Part shown: in pieces, positions 12,880 to 25,482 of the stretch
Numbering within the stretch: the first letter of the stretch is position 1
How the letters are laid out: the number at the start of each line of letters is the position of its first letter
Assembly: GCF_037392515.1 (NCBI RefSeq)
Contig: NC_090292.1
Coordinates: forward strand, 46,675,747-46,739,746
DNA length: 64,000 nt
From: Haliotis asinina
Lineage: Eukaryota; Mollusca; Gastropoda; Lepetellida; Haliotidae
Direction of reading: 5' to 3'
Position numbers and translations under genes: made by a program
Notes under the pieces: model-generated
Databases searched by the model: none
What the model saw: only the letters and a program-made list of their open reading frames with translations
What the model was told of the DNA's origin: nothing

Positions 12880-15800
12880 TGGAATTATATTGTACTCTGT
12901 GTAATAACAGACTTAAACCTGAATATTTTATAGAGGTTGCTGATGCCATAAAGTATTTCTCTGATGAACACAGTAATGTAGCTGGTGAGTGTATCCCGAA
13001 ATCCTCTGCAATTCCACACTTACGAAAGCCATGGTTCACCGATGGGTTCAAACAGGCTAGGAAGGCAAGGATGGTGCATAATTTAAATATATTTAAAATT
13101 CTAAATGCTAAAGCGTGGCATACCTTTAAACAGAATTAACGTCAATCTTGGTAAAATTATGTATTCAAAATAAATTCTTGAACACCCGTGACTAATTTAT
13201 GGAACATGGAGATCAATTACTTACCGATAAATCAGATATTGCAAATAAACTGGCTGCAACTCTTGCTAAACATTCTTCCTCTTCTAATCATGTGCCTAAA
13301 TTCCAACAATATCAAATACAACAAGAAAAGGAAACTATTAATTTCAATTCTGATAATGGGGAAGACTAAAATGAACTATTTTCTAATTATGAGCTAAATA
13401 CTGCCCTTGAACAAGCCCACAATACTACTACAGGAGCTGATAACATACATTATCAACTCCTAAAGCACTTGCCAGAATCCTGTCTAGAAGCTCTTTTAAA
13501 TATTTTTGCTGATATTTGGACATCGGGTGATCATCACACACTGTGTCTATCTTTCTTGAACTTGAAAATGCATATGACACTGTAAGAAATTTACATGACT
13601 TCGGATTGCGAGGCCATTTGCCTAAATTTATAGTCAACTTTCTAACTGACAGACAAGTCCGAGTGGGTTCTACCCTGTCTGATCACTGCACAAAGCAGTA
13701 TTTTATCTGTGACTTTACATAGTATCAAGATTAACAGTTTGTCAAAAGTTGTAACTGATTCAATTGATGGGTCACTTTTTGTGGATGATTTTAATATTTC
13801 TTGTCGTGGGAAAAATAGGGAAACTAGTGAACGCCAATTGCAGTTATGTTTAAACACAACTGATGAATGGTCTCTTTAAATTTTCTATATCAAAATCTAA
13901 TTGCATACATTTTTGCCGTAAATATAAACCACATATGGACCCAGAACTGCTGAATGGCACTCCCATCAAAGTTGTGCAGGTCTTACTTTCAACTCACATT
14001 TGACCTTTCTTCTGCATATCAAATCCCGAAAAACTAAAAGCCAGAAGGCACATGATTTATTAAAAGTCGTGTCTAATTCAAAGTGGGGAGGTGATCAAGG
14101 TACCCTTCTACACCTATATAGATCACTTGTCCATTCAAAGCTTGATTATGGCTCGACCGTAGGTGTGGAGCCTGCAAAAGCAACTTAAAACTATTAGATT
14201 CTGTCCATCATCAAGGTTTAAGACTTTGTCTTGGCTCCTTTCGAACTTCACCTGTTTACAGTCTGCACGCCTGGCTGAGGCTGATGAAAAATCTCTTGAT
14301 CATAGTCGTATTAAATTAGCATTGCAGTTATTACAAAACTATATTCCAATGAGTCAAAAACTGCATATAACTGTGTCTTCAATCGTCGGTATGAGGATTT
14401 ACTCAACAAGAAATCTTGTCTTGTTCCGCCTCTTGGTTTAAAAATAAAACCACTTATTTCTGCTGCCATCCATTCCCGTTTTGTTTCTTCCCCTCCTTGG
14501 GAATTAGTTAGGACATAACATTGACCACTTTTAAAACTTCAGAAAAAAGCTTAGAGTTACAATATAAACAAGAATATCACCAATTAAAACATAAATACAG
14601 GCATTACAAATCCTTAATTACAGATGGATCCAAAGAAGGTAGATTCAGAACAGTATCTTCTAGATTACCGGATAACAGTTCTATTAACACCGCTGAAGCA
14701 AACGCCATAGCTGAAAATTGTTATCAGTTTACACACTTAAGGTTCAGCAATAATGGGCAGTCATAAAGGAAACCGGAATGAACATTAATGGTCCAATGCT
14801 GCAAGAAACTGTACGTCACAAATTACAAGCGTTCCAAGGTCAAAGTCGCAGTTGTCGAGCTGTCAAATTGCCCTGGACCTGAATGATATCTTTCATGCTG
14901 CCACTGTAGATTACGGTCCAAACCATGACACTGTCAGCACCAAACGTGTCCACTTCTTGGACACAAATTGCAGCGTAGCGTTCGTTACAACGTGGATATA
15001 CACGAGCTCTTCTGTCGGGACCTTAGAGCATGTAACGAGACTCATCACTGAAGATAACAGTTCTCCACCCTTGCAATCGCCATGGGAGATATTGGCGACA
15101 CCACTGTCTGCGTTGTTGCCGATGTTGATATGTAAGGACAGGTCCTCTCAAAGGTCTTCTGGAACGAATACACCCTGATTGCCTCACGTAAGCAGTTCCA
15201 TTCTGATCAGAAATTGTCCTGGCGCTACTGGAGGGTGCTGTGATAAAAATGTGGAAGCCGAATAAACCTGTGGCCTGGCCACACGGGGTCGACCTGACCT
15301 GGGGCGATCACGTGTTGATCAAGTCTTGCTATATTACTCTGTGACACATTCAGTTGCCTTGCAATTGCAGACTGACACTTCCCAGCCTCCAAATGACCAA
15401 TCGCATTGTTCAGCTGAGCCTCAGTAAGTCTAGGCATGACCACAAGAGAATTGAAATCCCCGACTTTTATTGCAAATGATGCATGGAATGTGGGTGCAGA
15501 GGAAACGCATGAATTTCTTCCCGTTCGCAATGTATTGCATGTATTGAGGAAAACAGATTTTGGTGCGTTTTGGCGAGTTGTCCTCAATGACAATGTATTC
15601 AAACTCGAAAATGTTTCCAGACAGCGTTCACCATAGATTACAGACACCAATGATTCAAATTCGAAAAGTTACATGGAAAAATACTGCCTATGTGTTTCTT
15701 TTTTGAGTAGTTTATATTCAAAGACACCCTAAACATAAACAGAATAGAATCTATTCAGACTCTTTTTCTTTCCTTCAGGCAATTAAAAATATTTCTTGCA

Positions 15801-16874
15801 AACATCCACTTTTAATAAAAATTACTGAACTGTATAAAGATCTTGCTACTGGCCAATACGACATCGTCTTCTGTTGGTTACACGTAGGCATTTCTGGTAC
15901 ACAACGGCCGATCTTGTTGCCAAGGCAGCACTCAACAAATCGGTGACACCACTTCTTTTACCTTACACCGATTATAAAGCTACTGTTAGATCTTTTATCT
16001 GTGATCTGACGAAGAAGAAGTGGACATTAATAAATTACATGCAATAACAACTTATCTTGGTTATACCTACTTAGGTTGTCAGTCCAGATTTGAAGAGGTC
16101 ACCGTACAGCGATGTCATATTGGCCACACGAGATATACCCATGTATACCTATTCAAAGGTGAGGATCCTCCGTTCTGCATCCCTTGTGATGTCTTGCTTG
16201 ACTGTGTTGAATATTTCATCACAAGGGATAAATATTTCAAATCATGAATTATGAAGGACCTTTTTAGTAAGATAAGTTACTATTTATAAAAGAATTAGAT
16301 TTGATGACAGACTTTGATGAAATAGGTACATATCTCATGATTGGAAGTTTTAAGTTGATAACTAAGATGGTTAGTGGTTGTATCCTTGAAGGGGGTTGAC
16401 GTGCTCATAAAATTATCGTCCTCCTGAGAGGGTACATAAGCATGTAAGTCCCAACACATTCACAGTAAATATAAAGTTTTCATTGTTTTTAATCGTAGCA
16501 TACGTGTATTTCTAATTTCTGGTTAGATTTCCTAAATTGCTAACAGTTGAAGGTATGGCGTAAATCCAGCTAGGGTCCCATGCAAGAAGCTAATGTACTG
16601 TTCCCATGGTCACATGGTCACTAGTATGGTGATCTACCTTCAGTCATTGGTGATCAATAGTCCCTGTTTTATATTGTATTGTCTTCTTTTATTGCACCGT
16701 TTTAGTTTCACATGCTAGTTTTAAGTTCATATCTGTGACAATCTAGTACTTTTACTGCCTTTCGATGGCAGGATTTCACGTTCTCAATATATTTATTATA
16801 AAAGTAAATTGTTTCCATCACGATATGGCTGCAATATTACAATATTGCTAAATATTAAATCACTCAGTCACTTT
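12880..16874 (+). mobile_element. LINE copy B, 5'-truncated and decayed
   Basis: It begins inside the endonuclease-RT linker and continues through RT (13,600-13,850), the thumb region, RNase H (14,520-14,715 and 15,712-15,960), the Cys/His patch near 16,160 and a 3' UTR ending in ACTC-type repeats at about 16,874. Stops, frameshifts and deletions occur throughout, including loss of part of the RT palm. A DNA transposon remnant splits the RNase H segment. It follows copy A in the same orientation. Confidence 0.85.
14716..15711 (-). mobile_element. Tc1/mariner-type transposon remnant inside LINE copy B
   Basis: On the minus strand an ATG at 15,437 starts MPRLTEAQLNNAIGHLEAGK and continues into a helix-turn-helix with SAIARQLNVSQSNIARL, the typical paired-like N-terminus of Tc1 transposases. 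Further on, pieces correspond to FSDESRYML (first catalytic Asp block) and to the strand before the second Asp. Frames are broken and the C-terminal third is missing. One end (15,690-15,711) carries a TACTCAAAAAAGAAAC-like terminal repeat in reverse complement; the other end is lost. LINE sequence resumes directly on both sides, so this is a later nested insertion. Confidence 0.75.
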
Positions 16875-17320
16875 AGCCAACTTTGATGAGTTTATAGCAG
16901 ACTCCATCCATGATATTGTCACTCAGTATCACAGCTACATGTAATAGAGGGTCAAGTGAGACAAAACTAGTATTTCGAATAAAATTTTACAGTGTTTGTC
17001 TCATCTGGTCTACAACTATGTCTGAGCGCTGGTGTCACCTATAATCTACTACTCTTACATCCTCCTGACACTCGCAAAAGCTTTGGTCGTTACCCCATCT
17101 CAAATTCCAAACACAGAATTTCTAGTCCAGCACACTACCAATTGAGCCACAGAGGACCTGAAGACAAAGTGTTTAGAACTTAGTGCCTATGCTGGGAGGC
17201 TATTTATAGATCCATTGCCATTTGCCTTGTGCTGGACTTTGGACAGTGGTCCAGAACATGCATTTATAATACTACTTACGGGGATAATTCCATATGTTGT
17301 GTAAATCATACCCACTCACT
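16875..17320. other. Gene-free stretch with a tRNA-like remnant
   Basis: The only recognisable part is on the minus strand at about 17,048-17,165. An A-box-like TGGCTCAATTGGTAG begins there (reverse complement of 17,135-17,149), followed by a decayed B box, as in a worn tRNA-derived SINE head. The rest shows no exon or repeat end. Confidence 0.4.
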
Positions 17321-17474
17321 CATCAGATATCATTTAGATACGCTATCGCCTCAATGTAAAGGGAACAAGACAAAGAAAAAACAACACAAGACTAACTTCA
17401 TGCACACTTTACTTCACCTTCTGTTGCGTGATTACATGCAATCTCTTGGGGTTGATTTGTGGAAAACAAACATC

Positions 17475-20400
17475 TTACATTTCCTTTTCACAAATAAAAT
17501 TTCCTGTATTTTGACAGATATAGTCATTCAAGAGATAATTTCCATAATTCTTTCTCATCTCCAGACAGTGTTCATTACTTCCCCCATTATCAGGTTGTCC
17601 AGGAGACCAGGCTGTGAACTTCATTCGACGTTGTCCTTCCCACAACCATCTCCCCTCTATGTTCAGATCAGATGCGCCAATCCAGTAGTTGGGAGCTGCA
17701 AACAGGACGGTTGAAGAAAATCAATTTATGGATACCAAATATGGGACGTTTAAATCAGTTATAACGCATTTTATATCAACTGTCAAATACTGAAGATATA
17801 TCAGAATTACCCTGGTACTAGAACCAGTAGAATTACCAACAAATATGTGTTTATGAGTCCTTCTTTGACTACTTATTCAGACATAATTACAAAGTGAGTC
17901 CAATCATGTGACGCATTACTAAAATGTTGCATCGCAAGCTCTTGGAGGGTCAAAGTGCATTTGAAGCAAATGAATCCCACCTTTCCCATGACGGATAGCA
18001 TATCCCCTGATATAGGAATATTCCTTTCTGCTTGATAGTGTGGCAAGGTGGCTCTCCAAGTAGCGACAGTAGGACTGAAAAGGAAACTCCAATATTCAAA
18101 TAAAAAACGGATGAGGAAGTTCATTCAATATCCTTATTACATCCTTATCCTAATTATAACAGAATTTATTCCAGTCTAGAAATATGGCTTTTGCACAGAA
18201 CTTTATCAGTGATTAGTACACGGCAATTGAAATACTACTTTGCAGTAATAATGTTCTACTTTCATCAATATCACCATGTGGGTTTCACAATTAAAATGGC
18301 AGGTCCAGTGGATATGCTCTGGAGATGAAAACTCTCATTGATCCCATTCTGACTCGAATGTAGCCTCGACCACAACTGTCAAAATAAGTGTTACCGCGTA
18401 GGTTTTGAACACTAGGACTCCAGTGATGCATTAAACACTTACTATCCCCCATGGACCCGTGAAGGTCCGGGTTAGAATAGGCTTTCAGCAACCAATGCCT
18501 GCCATAAAAGTCCACTATGCTTGTAGTAAGAGGCTACCAAAGGGATCGGGTGACATATGTCATCGGTTCTCAGTAGCGCAGGTCGATGCTCATGCTGTTG
18601 ATCACTGGATTGTCTGGTCCAGACTGGAATATTTTCAGACCGCCGCAACTCATGGTTACCATGAAATGCGACTACGCTTGTCGGGAGAAGGATTTACTTG
18701 ATTGGGTGGTCAGGTTCGCTGAATTGGTTGACACATGTCATCGGTTCCCATTTGCGCATAACCTATGTTCATGCTTTTGGTCACTGGATTGTCCACACTC
18801 GATTATATACAAACCGCCGCCATATCACTGGAATATTGCTGAGTGCGGCGTAAAATATAACTAACAAACCTCAGGTTGACACCTGGTGTTGCAGGTATTC
18901 CTATGTGTAACCACATGTATTGTGACGGCGTTCCTGTGTGGGAACTCACTCACGCACTCACTCACTCATTCACTCACTCACTTGTCCGATATATATAATT
19001 GTAACTCGATGGGTAAAACTTGTATGGAATGTAAATTTCTCCACACATTGCTCTGCTGTTGGTGTTTGCCGAAAGGATTTCAATCACAAGTTGCGCATAT
19101 GCTTTTGTCTCGGACTGACCTCTCACTCCAAAGAGAATTTAGTTTGGCTTTACGTCACATCGTCGTTATTGTAACCATATAGTGACTAGATAAAGTTTGC
19201 TACCATTATCGTTCAAAGTCCATGGTCCAAGAGAGTTTTGTTTAAAAATATATGTTTTCATTTCACTACTATTTAAGAACATATGTGTCACAGCACCAAA
19301 AACAAAATCAAGCAATTCGTTATTCTTTTCAGAAAACTAGAATGTAGAATAGTCACCAAGTCGTCCTTAGGAAGAGCTATCCATATGTATATTCATCCAT
19401 TTTGGAATTTCTTGTCAACAGCTGTCGAATACTTTGCAAAGCCATCTTTTTTATAAACGTATTTCGGCTAACTTTAAGATTAAATTGCCAAATGACAAAA
19501 TGTTCTATCAACAGCTTGTTGCGATTAAACCTCCCAGTGATCAATTTATCGGGCAGTTAGTCACCCATGGCACGTGAATGGTCGACTTCACATCCGTCAC
19601 TTACAAGAGCGCTACAAATCCAGCAACACTTCTCTCTGGGTTCACGCTCGATGTACGTCATTAAGTCGTCCTTTAGAAGACTTTTTTATATGTGTTTCTG
19701 ATTTATTTGTTGTACTGTTGATTCTTTATATGTTAACAGATTAATTTTAGTAGAAATCATTTGCAAAGCCGTAAGACCATACAGTTCCTCTGGGCGCTAC
19801 CCATCTTGGTAACAAACTGATATGGAATTTTAATGGGATTTAAATGAAGTTCCAATACCCTTAAAGAGTGTTTATTAAGCAGTACACCAGTTCTCCAAGT
19901 TCAGTACAAATTATCCATGTAAATGTATTAGTGTATTGTTATGAATTTGTCTTACTTTTCTTCAGCACTATGTCCTGTTTATGGATCAGAAAACATGTGT
20001 GACAAAGCGTGTGAAGAAGAATGTGTAGGTTTAATTGTTTGGGGTATGTGTTTCCAAAGATATCAAAAGAAAGTCAGCAGTAGGTGAAGTATTTAGGACC
20101 ATCCACGTTTCACGTGACAATCCAGTGCATTGCCAAGAATTTGTCTGCTTGCATTTTACCAAACCAATTACTTCAGGTGGACTGACACTTTGGAGCCAGA
20201 TGCATACATGTATTTTTGTATAAATATGAAAAGGTGAATTTTGTAAACTCGAAAAAGAATGTATTTTTACAATTCTAAACTCACTCACTCACGGGTGGCC
20301 AGAATATTTGTGTGATACCAGTTGTTTTATTAGCTGGTTTGATAATGTTAAGCCCAGTGGGATACAGTTTTCAAGATCCAAGAGAAGAATGGACTGATAC

Positions 20401-23361
20401 ACTTACAGCTGCCTCCGCAAACGAACCTGTGATGGTGGAGAACCAGTAGCAGGACCTTCGGTGTTGATGAAATCCTAGCGGGCACCCTGATAACGAAAAT
20501 GTCAATTATGAATGGAATCACCTGGGAGAGAGATAGCACGCCCGTACAACATCATGTGTTATGGATTTTATAGTGACCCATAGCCCAACGTTGATGGGTG
20601 AGTTATCTGTCACAATTTTATGGATGCTTGACACATAAATAAACACTCAAAATTCACCCCTTCACCCACCATTCCACCATTCTCTTTCTTTCACTCTAGG
20701 CTAACAGTTCATGTTAATGTGGAGGACACTTCTATGTTGAACCTTTGTCACTGTTCAACTGTTTATCAGTAATCGTTTATTTATATTATTTAAGAATAAA
20801 TGAATACAGTTGTAATTTGAAAGTCAGACATTACTGGTACAGAGACAGCTGTTAATAAGAACTATGTAAATGTTTGCAGTACATCTTTGTAATGGTAAAG
20901 AACCTTGTTAGCAAGCATTGAGTTTGACTGTAATTGATAACAATGACCTATGTAGTACTGGTTATATAATGGTTTATACTGTAAGTCACAATGGTGTATT
21001 ACGTGTGTGCTGTAACTGACAATGGTGTACTACGTGTGTGCTGTAACTGACAATGGTGTACTACGTTTGTGCTGTAACTGACAATGGTGTACTACGTTTG
21101 TGCTGTAACTGACAATGGTGTACTACGTTTGTGCTGTAACTGACAATGGTGTACTACGTTCATATTGTAACTGACAATGGTGTATTATGTTTATAAAGTA
21201 TTTTACTCAACTCAAGGGCATCGATGCTATATTGATTTCCGTGTGTATAGGATCGAACAAATATATAGTATCAATACAACTGTCAGACACTGGAATCCTC
21301 ATTGTGTATATGTGGAGATCCCTCGGCTAATTCCCTGATTCTAGGTACGAAGTATTTTGGTAACAAACGAAACATGACTTCAGACTGATGTAACAATACG
21401 CCCCAAAATCTCGTTCCTTGTGTGGTAAGTAACGATTTGTGAGTTGTAGATTGTGTCTCTGTAACAGCGGATGTAAGGACATTGGGAGCTTGTTTACACG
21501 ATGGCTTGTTAAAGATACAAGCAAAGTCATGTCCAGTCGTAACTTGTAAAACCGCGGAATATACCAGGGGCTTCCCGAAAGCAGGCCTCGTCTAGATGAT
21601 CATGCAATCAGCTATTTCCTACACATCATCTGTCAACCTACGGCAAACTCATTTCGTCGTGTCCCAGTCTCACGATCAGGTGGTCAGGCTCAGTGACTTG
21701 GTTGAATCATGTTATCAGTTCCCACTTGTGCAGATCGATCCTCATGTTGTTGATCACTGGATTGTCTGGTTCTGAGTCGATTATTTACAGACCGTTGCCA
21801 CATAGCAGGAATATTGTGAACTGTGGCGTAAAACTAAACTCATTCACTCACTCACCACAAATTGTGGTCAGGAACCAATAGTGTGCAAGAATCCCTCATA
21901 AGAAGATGTTACAGCTTCAGTATCGATAGGCCTTCTTTTAGTGTTAGCTCCCCACCCAACAAGAACGGAGCTGCTGCAGAGTGTGACAATAGCAAGACTA
22001 CGTGGATGTAATACTCCAGCAAGAAGGACACAGATAGCTACAATAGCTACAAACAGTGTAAAATGCCAGCCTAATTCGGTCCCAAACAGCTATCTGATGC
22101 AGAATTGGTCCATGAACTACCGCCTTCTCATATACCTAAGGAAAGTTGTCATATGATCGAACTGCGCTGATTTCCATGTTAACCACGTGCACAAATACAT
22201 AAACCTAAAGTGTGCTTCTCACTATATATTAGGTCATCTCTTGTTTTCCCAGAGTGACAACATCTGAGGTTTATTTTGGAGGGACAGGTTTTACCTTTCG
22301 CTAGAAAGACCCCTTCTCAGGTTTTACTTTTCGTTAGTAAGAATGCTTCCCAGATTTTACATTTCCTAACTTCATACGAACATCAACATTCAATTGATAC
22401 ATGAGAGTTTGAAGTCATTTGCAAAAACATCGTTCAAGATTAAATTCACAATACAAAATTAATGTGTTCTCCAAGTGAGAGTGGAACAGTAATTCTTAGA
22501 TCCATAGGCAGATGCTCTACCATACGGCCACCGGACCGACATAAGCGCTGAGGTGAAATTATGTACTTATAGTTACTGTTATTAAATTGACTTCAGTTAA
22601 TGTTATGTAGTTTCATTAAATGATCATCTGCATTGTAAGTACCAATCATTGACGGTATATATGTTAGAGAAAACACGTCTGATTGGTTTTGGCAGACAAT
22701 GTAAACCCATCAGCGTCGGGAAATCATTGTCTACCGAAGCCTCGGAGGCGTGTTTTCTCCTATCCATTACTTAGTGATGCTGCAGAGTACGACTACAATC
22801 CCGGGACTATATGGATGTTATACTACAGCAAGAAGGACACAGACAGCTAAAATAGCCAAACAGAGTAAAATGCTAGCCTAGTTCGGCCCGAAACAGCTGT
22901 CTGATGCAGGAGCGGTCCATGAACTACCGCCTTCTGATATACGACTCTAAGGAAGGTTTTCATACGATCGAAATGCGAAGATTTCCAGATTAACCAAGTG
23001 AAATACCTTTATTCACATATAACTTAGTGATGCTCAGGTAATGGCGTGACCAGCCGATTGATAGAACTGGACCCATTCTAGCACCCGTCTTGGTGAAGTC
23101 AGGGTCAAAGTGGACACTATTCCTGGCTTCCGTGCCGTCAAACACAACAATCCCTTCTCCGACTCAGGATCTCAACGCACGGGAAACAGTTTTACACCTC
23201 AAATAGTGTGACACTGATTGTAATATACTAAACGTGGATGTCATGGTCACTGAAAGTTTACGTGGTTAAGACTTGTACGGAAATTTACGAAAAAAGTTAC
23301 CTGCGTGGCTATAAGTGGTGGCCACAAAGCACAACAGGACAGTCAGGAGTTTGAGTTGCAT
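17475..23361 (-). CDS. CTL-2, secreted C-type lectin (perlucin-like), four exons
   Basis: Exons on the minus strand are 23,301-23,361, 20,407-20,486, 17,981-18,074 and 17,475-17,695 (61, 80, 94 and 221 nt). All splice with AG acceptors and GT donors in matching phase and give 151 residues. Residues 1-20 are a signal peptide (MQLKLLTVLLCFVATTYSHA). One long-form CTLD follows with six cysteines at 22, 33, 50, 122, 139 and 147. YWIGASD is the WIG-type core, QPD at 112-114 predicts galactose-type sugar choice, and LND at 134-136 replaces WND while keeping the Asn and Asp. The exon 3 donor is AAAG then GTGGGA. Related proteins bind sugars in immunity or sit in shell matrix. Intron 1 (2.8 kb) holds a minisatellite and LINE and SINE pieces. 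Confidence 0.85.
18455..18650 (+). mobile_element. SINE copy, 3'-truncated
   Basis: It follows the ~270-bp SINE defined at 52,370-52,640: AATAGGCTTTCAGCAACCAA, then the CATCGGTTCTCAGT block, then TTGATCACTGGATTGTCTGG and ACAGACCGCC-like end. The AATATTGCTGAGTGCGGCG tail is missing. It sits in CTL-2 intron 2. Confidence 0.75.
18652..18866 (+). mobile_element. SINE copy, adjacent second copy
   Basis: A second copy of the same SINE begins at ATGAAATGCGACTACGCTTG and reaches the tail AATATTGCTGAGTGCGGCGT at 18,832-18,851. It lies in tandem with the preceding copy. A separate short (ACTC)n run follows at 18,946-18,982. Confidence 0.8.
19966..20028 (+). CDS. Exon-like cysteine-rich block, paralogue of 5,744-5,806
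   Basis: A 63-nt block lies between CTTCAG and GTTTAA, open in the same phase as its left-copy partner. It reads LCPVYGSENMCDKACEEECV with four cysteines, against two in the left copy. The presumed upstream ATG block (19,768-19,809) lacks the ATG here. It lies antisense within CTL-2 intron 2. It could be an exon of an unknown cysteine-rich peptide or a chance open stretch kept by the duplication. Confidence 0.25.
   Translation, partial: HYVLFMDQKTCVTKRVKKNV
20979..21195. repeat. 31-bp minisatellite
   Basis: About 6.5 direct units of 31 bp containing GCTGTAACTGACAATGGTGT. Units differ by a few substitutions; the first and last are degenerate. It lies in CTL-2 intron 1. Confidence 0.93.
21196..21660. 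other. Gene-free stretch in CTL-2 intron 1
   Basis: No exon, repeat end or RNA gene could be supported here. Confidence 0.5.
21665..21862 (+). mobile_element. SINE copy
   Basis: A 5'-truncated copy of the ~270-bp SINE: GGTGGTCAGGCTCAGTGACT, the GTTGATCACTGGATTGTCTG block, the ATTTACAGACCG block and a GTGGCGTAAAACTAAACTCA tail followed by ACTC repeats. Confidence 0.85.
21960..22175 (-). mobile_element. LINE 5' UTR fragment
   Basis: On the minus strand it matches the LINE 5' leader seen at 34,080-34,180, including the block GAAGGCGGTAG near 22,120. A second, similar piece lies at 22,790-23,185. No ORF is included. Confidence 0.6.
22500..22545 (-). other. Weak tRNA-like sequence
   Basis: The reverse complement holds an A-box-like GGTAGAGCATCTGCC stretch, but I see no B box or acceptor stem. 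It is most likely a worn SINE head. Confidence 0.3.
22790..23185 (-). mobile_element. LINE 5' UTR fragment
   Basis: On the minus strand this matches the 5' UTR of copies A and C: the CGTGACCAGCCGATTGATAG block at 23,043-23,062 parallels 34,265 onwards, and the CCGCCTTCTG block near 22,930 parallels 34,145. The GC-rich extreme 5' end is decayed. It lies in CTL-2 intron 1, about 120 bases from exon 1. Confidence 0.65.
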
Positions 23362-23435
23362 GACAGTTGACTTCAACTCAGCAGCACACAACGCCGTGTG
23401 TGCAGTGTGACTGAGAACTCAGCTTTTATGTCTTA
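23362..23435 (-). promoter_or_regulatory. CTL-2 promoter and 5' leader
   Basis: On the minus strand, CATAAAAG (reverse complement of 23,423-23,430) is a TATA-like box about 65 bases before the ATG at 23,361. The leader from the TATA box to the ATG aligns with 39,430-39,495 upstream of CTL-3, including the CGGCGTT block. The two genes therefore share promoter descent. There is no intron between TATA box and ATG. Confidence 0.6.
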
Positions 23436-23854
23436 CTACAGAAGCTTTTAGATCCGGGACAAATTCAGCTGTTGCAGAAACATGCACGTATCTAACACGC
23501 CATCTGAAATTTACAGTGTCGGAAGGCGGTAGAAATCATAACTCATGTGATCAGATGCCTTACTCGACAAGAGACTTGGAGATGTGGAGCGTAATGTGTT
23601 CTCACACTGGTGAGTAAAGAGTTGATTTAGTAGATTTGTATCACATCACACCGGTGGTGGTTGGTAAAATATCAATGCCAAACTGATGGTATCAGTAAAA
23701 CCGTCATGTCCGCGACTTCATGGTAAATCAAACGATCTTTTAACTCAAATCTCTCACTGACACGAATATTCAGTATTTATGCTGTTTGACTCTTACGGGT
23801 GCTTTTCATCATTGTCTTTTAAAAAGATATATTCACTGATTTCGTCAATTTCAC
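23436..23854. other. Gene-free stretch upstream of CTL-2
   Basis: No exon or repeat end is visible. It may hold upstream control sequence of CTL-2, but no specific site could be supported. Confidence 0.4.
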
Positions 23855-24192
23855 ATGTCTGTTCTACTGCCGATCTCACGCTCAGTTTGTATCGAGCCGT
23901 CTCTCAACAAACGCCGTATAAAACTATCGCTACAATGTATTACAAACATTATCTTCTAATGAGTGTAATCCTGCGTGTGTTTTTAATCATCATGAGGATA
24001 TTTGTAACAAACTGTCTTCTCGTGTTCTGCCTCTTGAGCTCAGAATTAGGCCATTTATTTCTGCTGTCGGCATTGAGCTAGAAAATATAGCTCCTTCCCG
24101 ACTTTTTTTTCTCCTCCTTGGCATTTGGTTGGGCCACCAGTCGACCTATTACATGTGTTTTTTAAAAAATCAGAAACTAATGAGTTATAATA

Positions 24193-25482
24193 CAGTATGG
24201 TTCAAAATTATTGAGAATAGCTAAAGCATTTCATATTATTAAACGAGAACAAATCAGATAAAATTGAATGTATTGTGAAAGTGAACTGACCTTTTCATGT
24301 TGTGTAGGTAACAATTTAATATTTTATCAAGTCTCCTTGAGCTTCACGGCACAGTCTAAGACGGGTAGGCATACTTCCTATTAGAGAGGTTAGTGTCTCG
24401 TGAGTTATGCTGTCCCAGTATCGGACCACTTCTCTCTTCATGTCTTCAATTTTTGTCAACCCCTTTTGATTCACACATTCCTTCATCATCCCCCAAATGT
24501 TCTCAATGGGATTTAAGTCAGGACTATATGCAGGAAATGGTAATGCAGTCACATTTTTCTCCTGAAACCCCTGCTTGGCATGTTTTGCGGTGTGTTTAGG
24601 ATCATTATCTTGCTGCAAAATCCAGTCATTTCCATAAAACACATGTGCACTTGGAAGGAGAAAATTATCTAATATGTTAGTGTAGCGTTGACTTGTCAGA
24701 TTTCCCTCAAACACACACAGCGGGGTCGTTCCTAATAAGGATATCCCTCCCCATACATGAAACTTTGGGCTGTATTTAGGTCGTCGATACAACGGTGCTG
24801 ACGCAGACTTTGTCCATATTATCACATTATTGGGATATACCCATATTGAGCTTTCATCAGTAAAAATCACATTTTCCCAGTCAAAGTTTTCATGTGCCAA
24901 ACACCACTCAACACGCCTGTCTTTATGTTCTTGTTTCATGAGAGGAGAAGGAACTCCAGTCTTTTTCTCCCATCCAAGATCAATCAAATTTCTGTAGATT
25001 TTGATACAGCTGTTGATCCCCTTTCTATCATTTCTTACCTGATGTTGGAGATGCTTGCCCTTTGCTTTTTAGACGCTAAAATTCCCAGCCGGACGCGATC
25101 TGAGAAGTCCAATTTTCTGGGTCTCCCTGCTCCTTTCTGGTGCCCAAAATCCTTTCCCTCTTTAAAATTCTTCCTTATCCTATACACAGTAAAAAGAGGA
25201 GTTCCTGTTCTCTCTGCCAATGTATTTACATCATCTATTCCTTGATTACACAACTCAAAAATCAACCTTCTTTTATCTTCAGCAGACATTGTTGACAGCG
25301 CTGAGGAAAATGACGTCTGCTACAAGTTCAGGGGAGGTAACTCTAATTGTACTACACTCAGTAGGCCAAGATGAGTTACCTCCCTTATACCATTACTTAG
25401 TTTTAAGTATCAGTGAATCAGTTGAGGTGTTAGGATAGCTCAAAGTAAGAAGAAAAATTCTCAATAATTATGAACCAGACTA
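24193..25482 (-). mobile_element. Tc1-type transposon (DD34E), nested in LINE copy E
   Basis: Terminal inverted repeats match: CAGTATGGTTCAAAATTATT at the left and CAGTCTGGTTCATAATTATT at the right in reverse complement. The TA target duplicates flank it at 24,191-24,192 and 25,483-25,484. The LINE sequence reads on across the TA. The element is 1,290 bp with one transposase gene on the minus strand. Confidence 0.93.
24316..25289 (-). pseudogene. Tc1-type transposase, one frameshift
   Basis: The N-terminal part (25,289 down to 25,035) starts MSAEDKRRLIFELCNQGIDD and has a helix-turn-helix with RTGTPLFTVYRIRKNF, then the GRPRKL hook. The catalytic part (to 24,316) has FTDESS, then QQDNDPKHTA, and SPDLNPIENIWG with exactly 34 residues between the second Asp and the Glu, hence DD34E. 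The two parts are in different frames; the shift lies near 25,050, so the gene is broken once. The catalytic residues are all present. The paired TIRs suggest a fairly recent element. Confidence 0.88.

Larger units (their letters stand above)
17321..20518. repeat. Direct segmental duplication, right copy (carries CTL-2 exons 2-4)
   Basis: The segment aligns with 2,458-6,590 in the same orientation. It lacks the LINE pieces, the (GT)n tract and the 5.8-6.4 kb block of the left copy, and gained two SINEs at 18.4-18.9 kb. Its lectin exons are intact while those of the left copy are broken. Confidence 0.85.
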
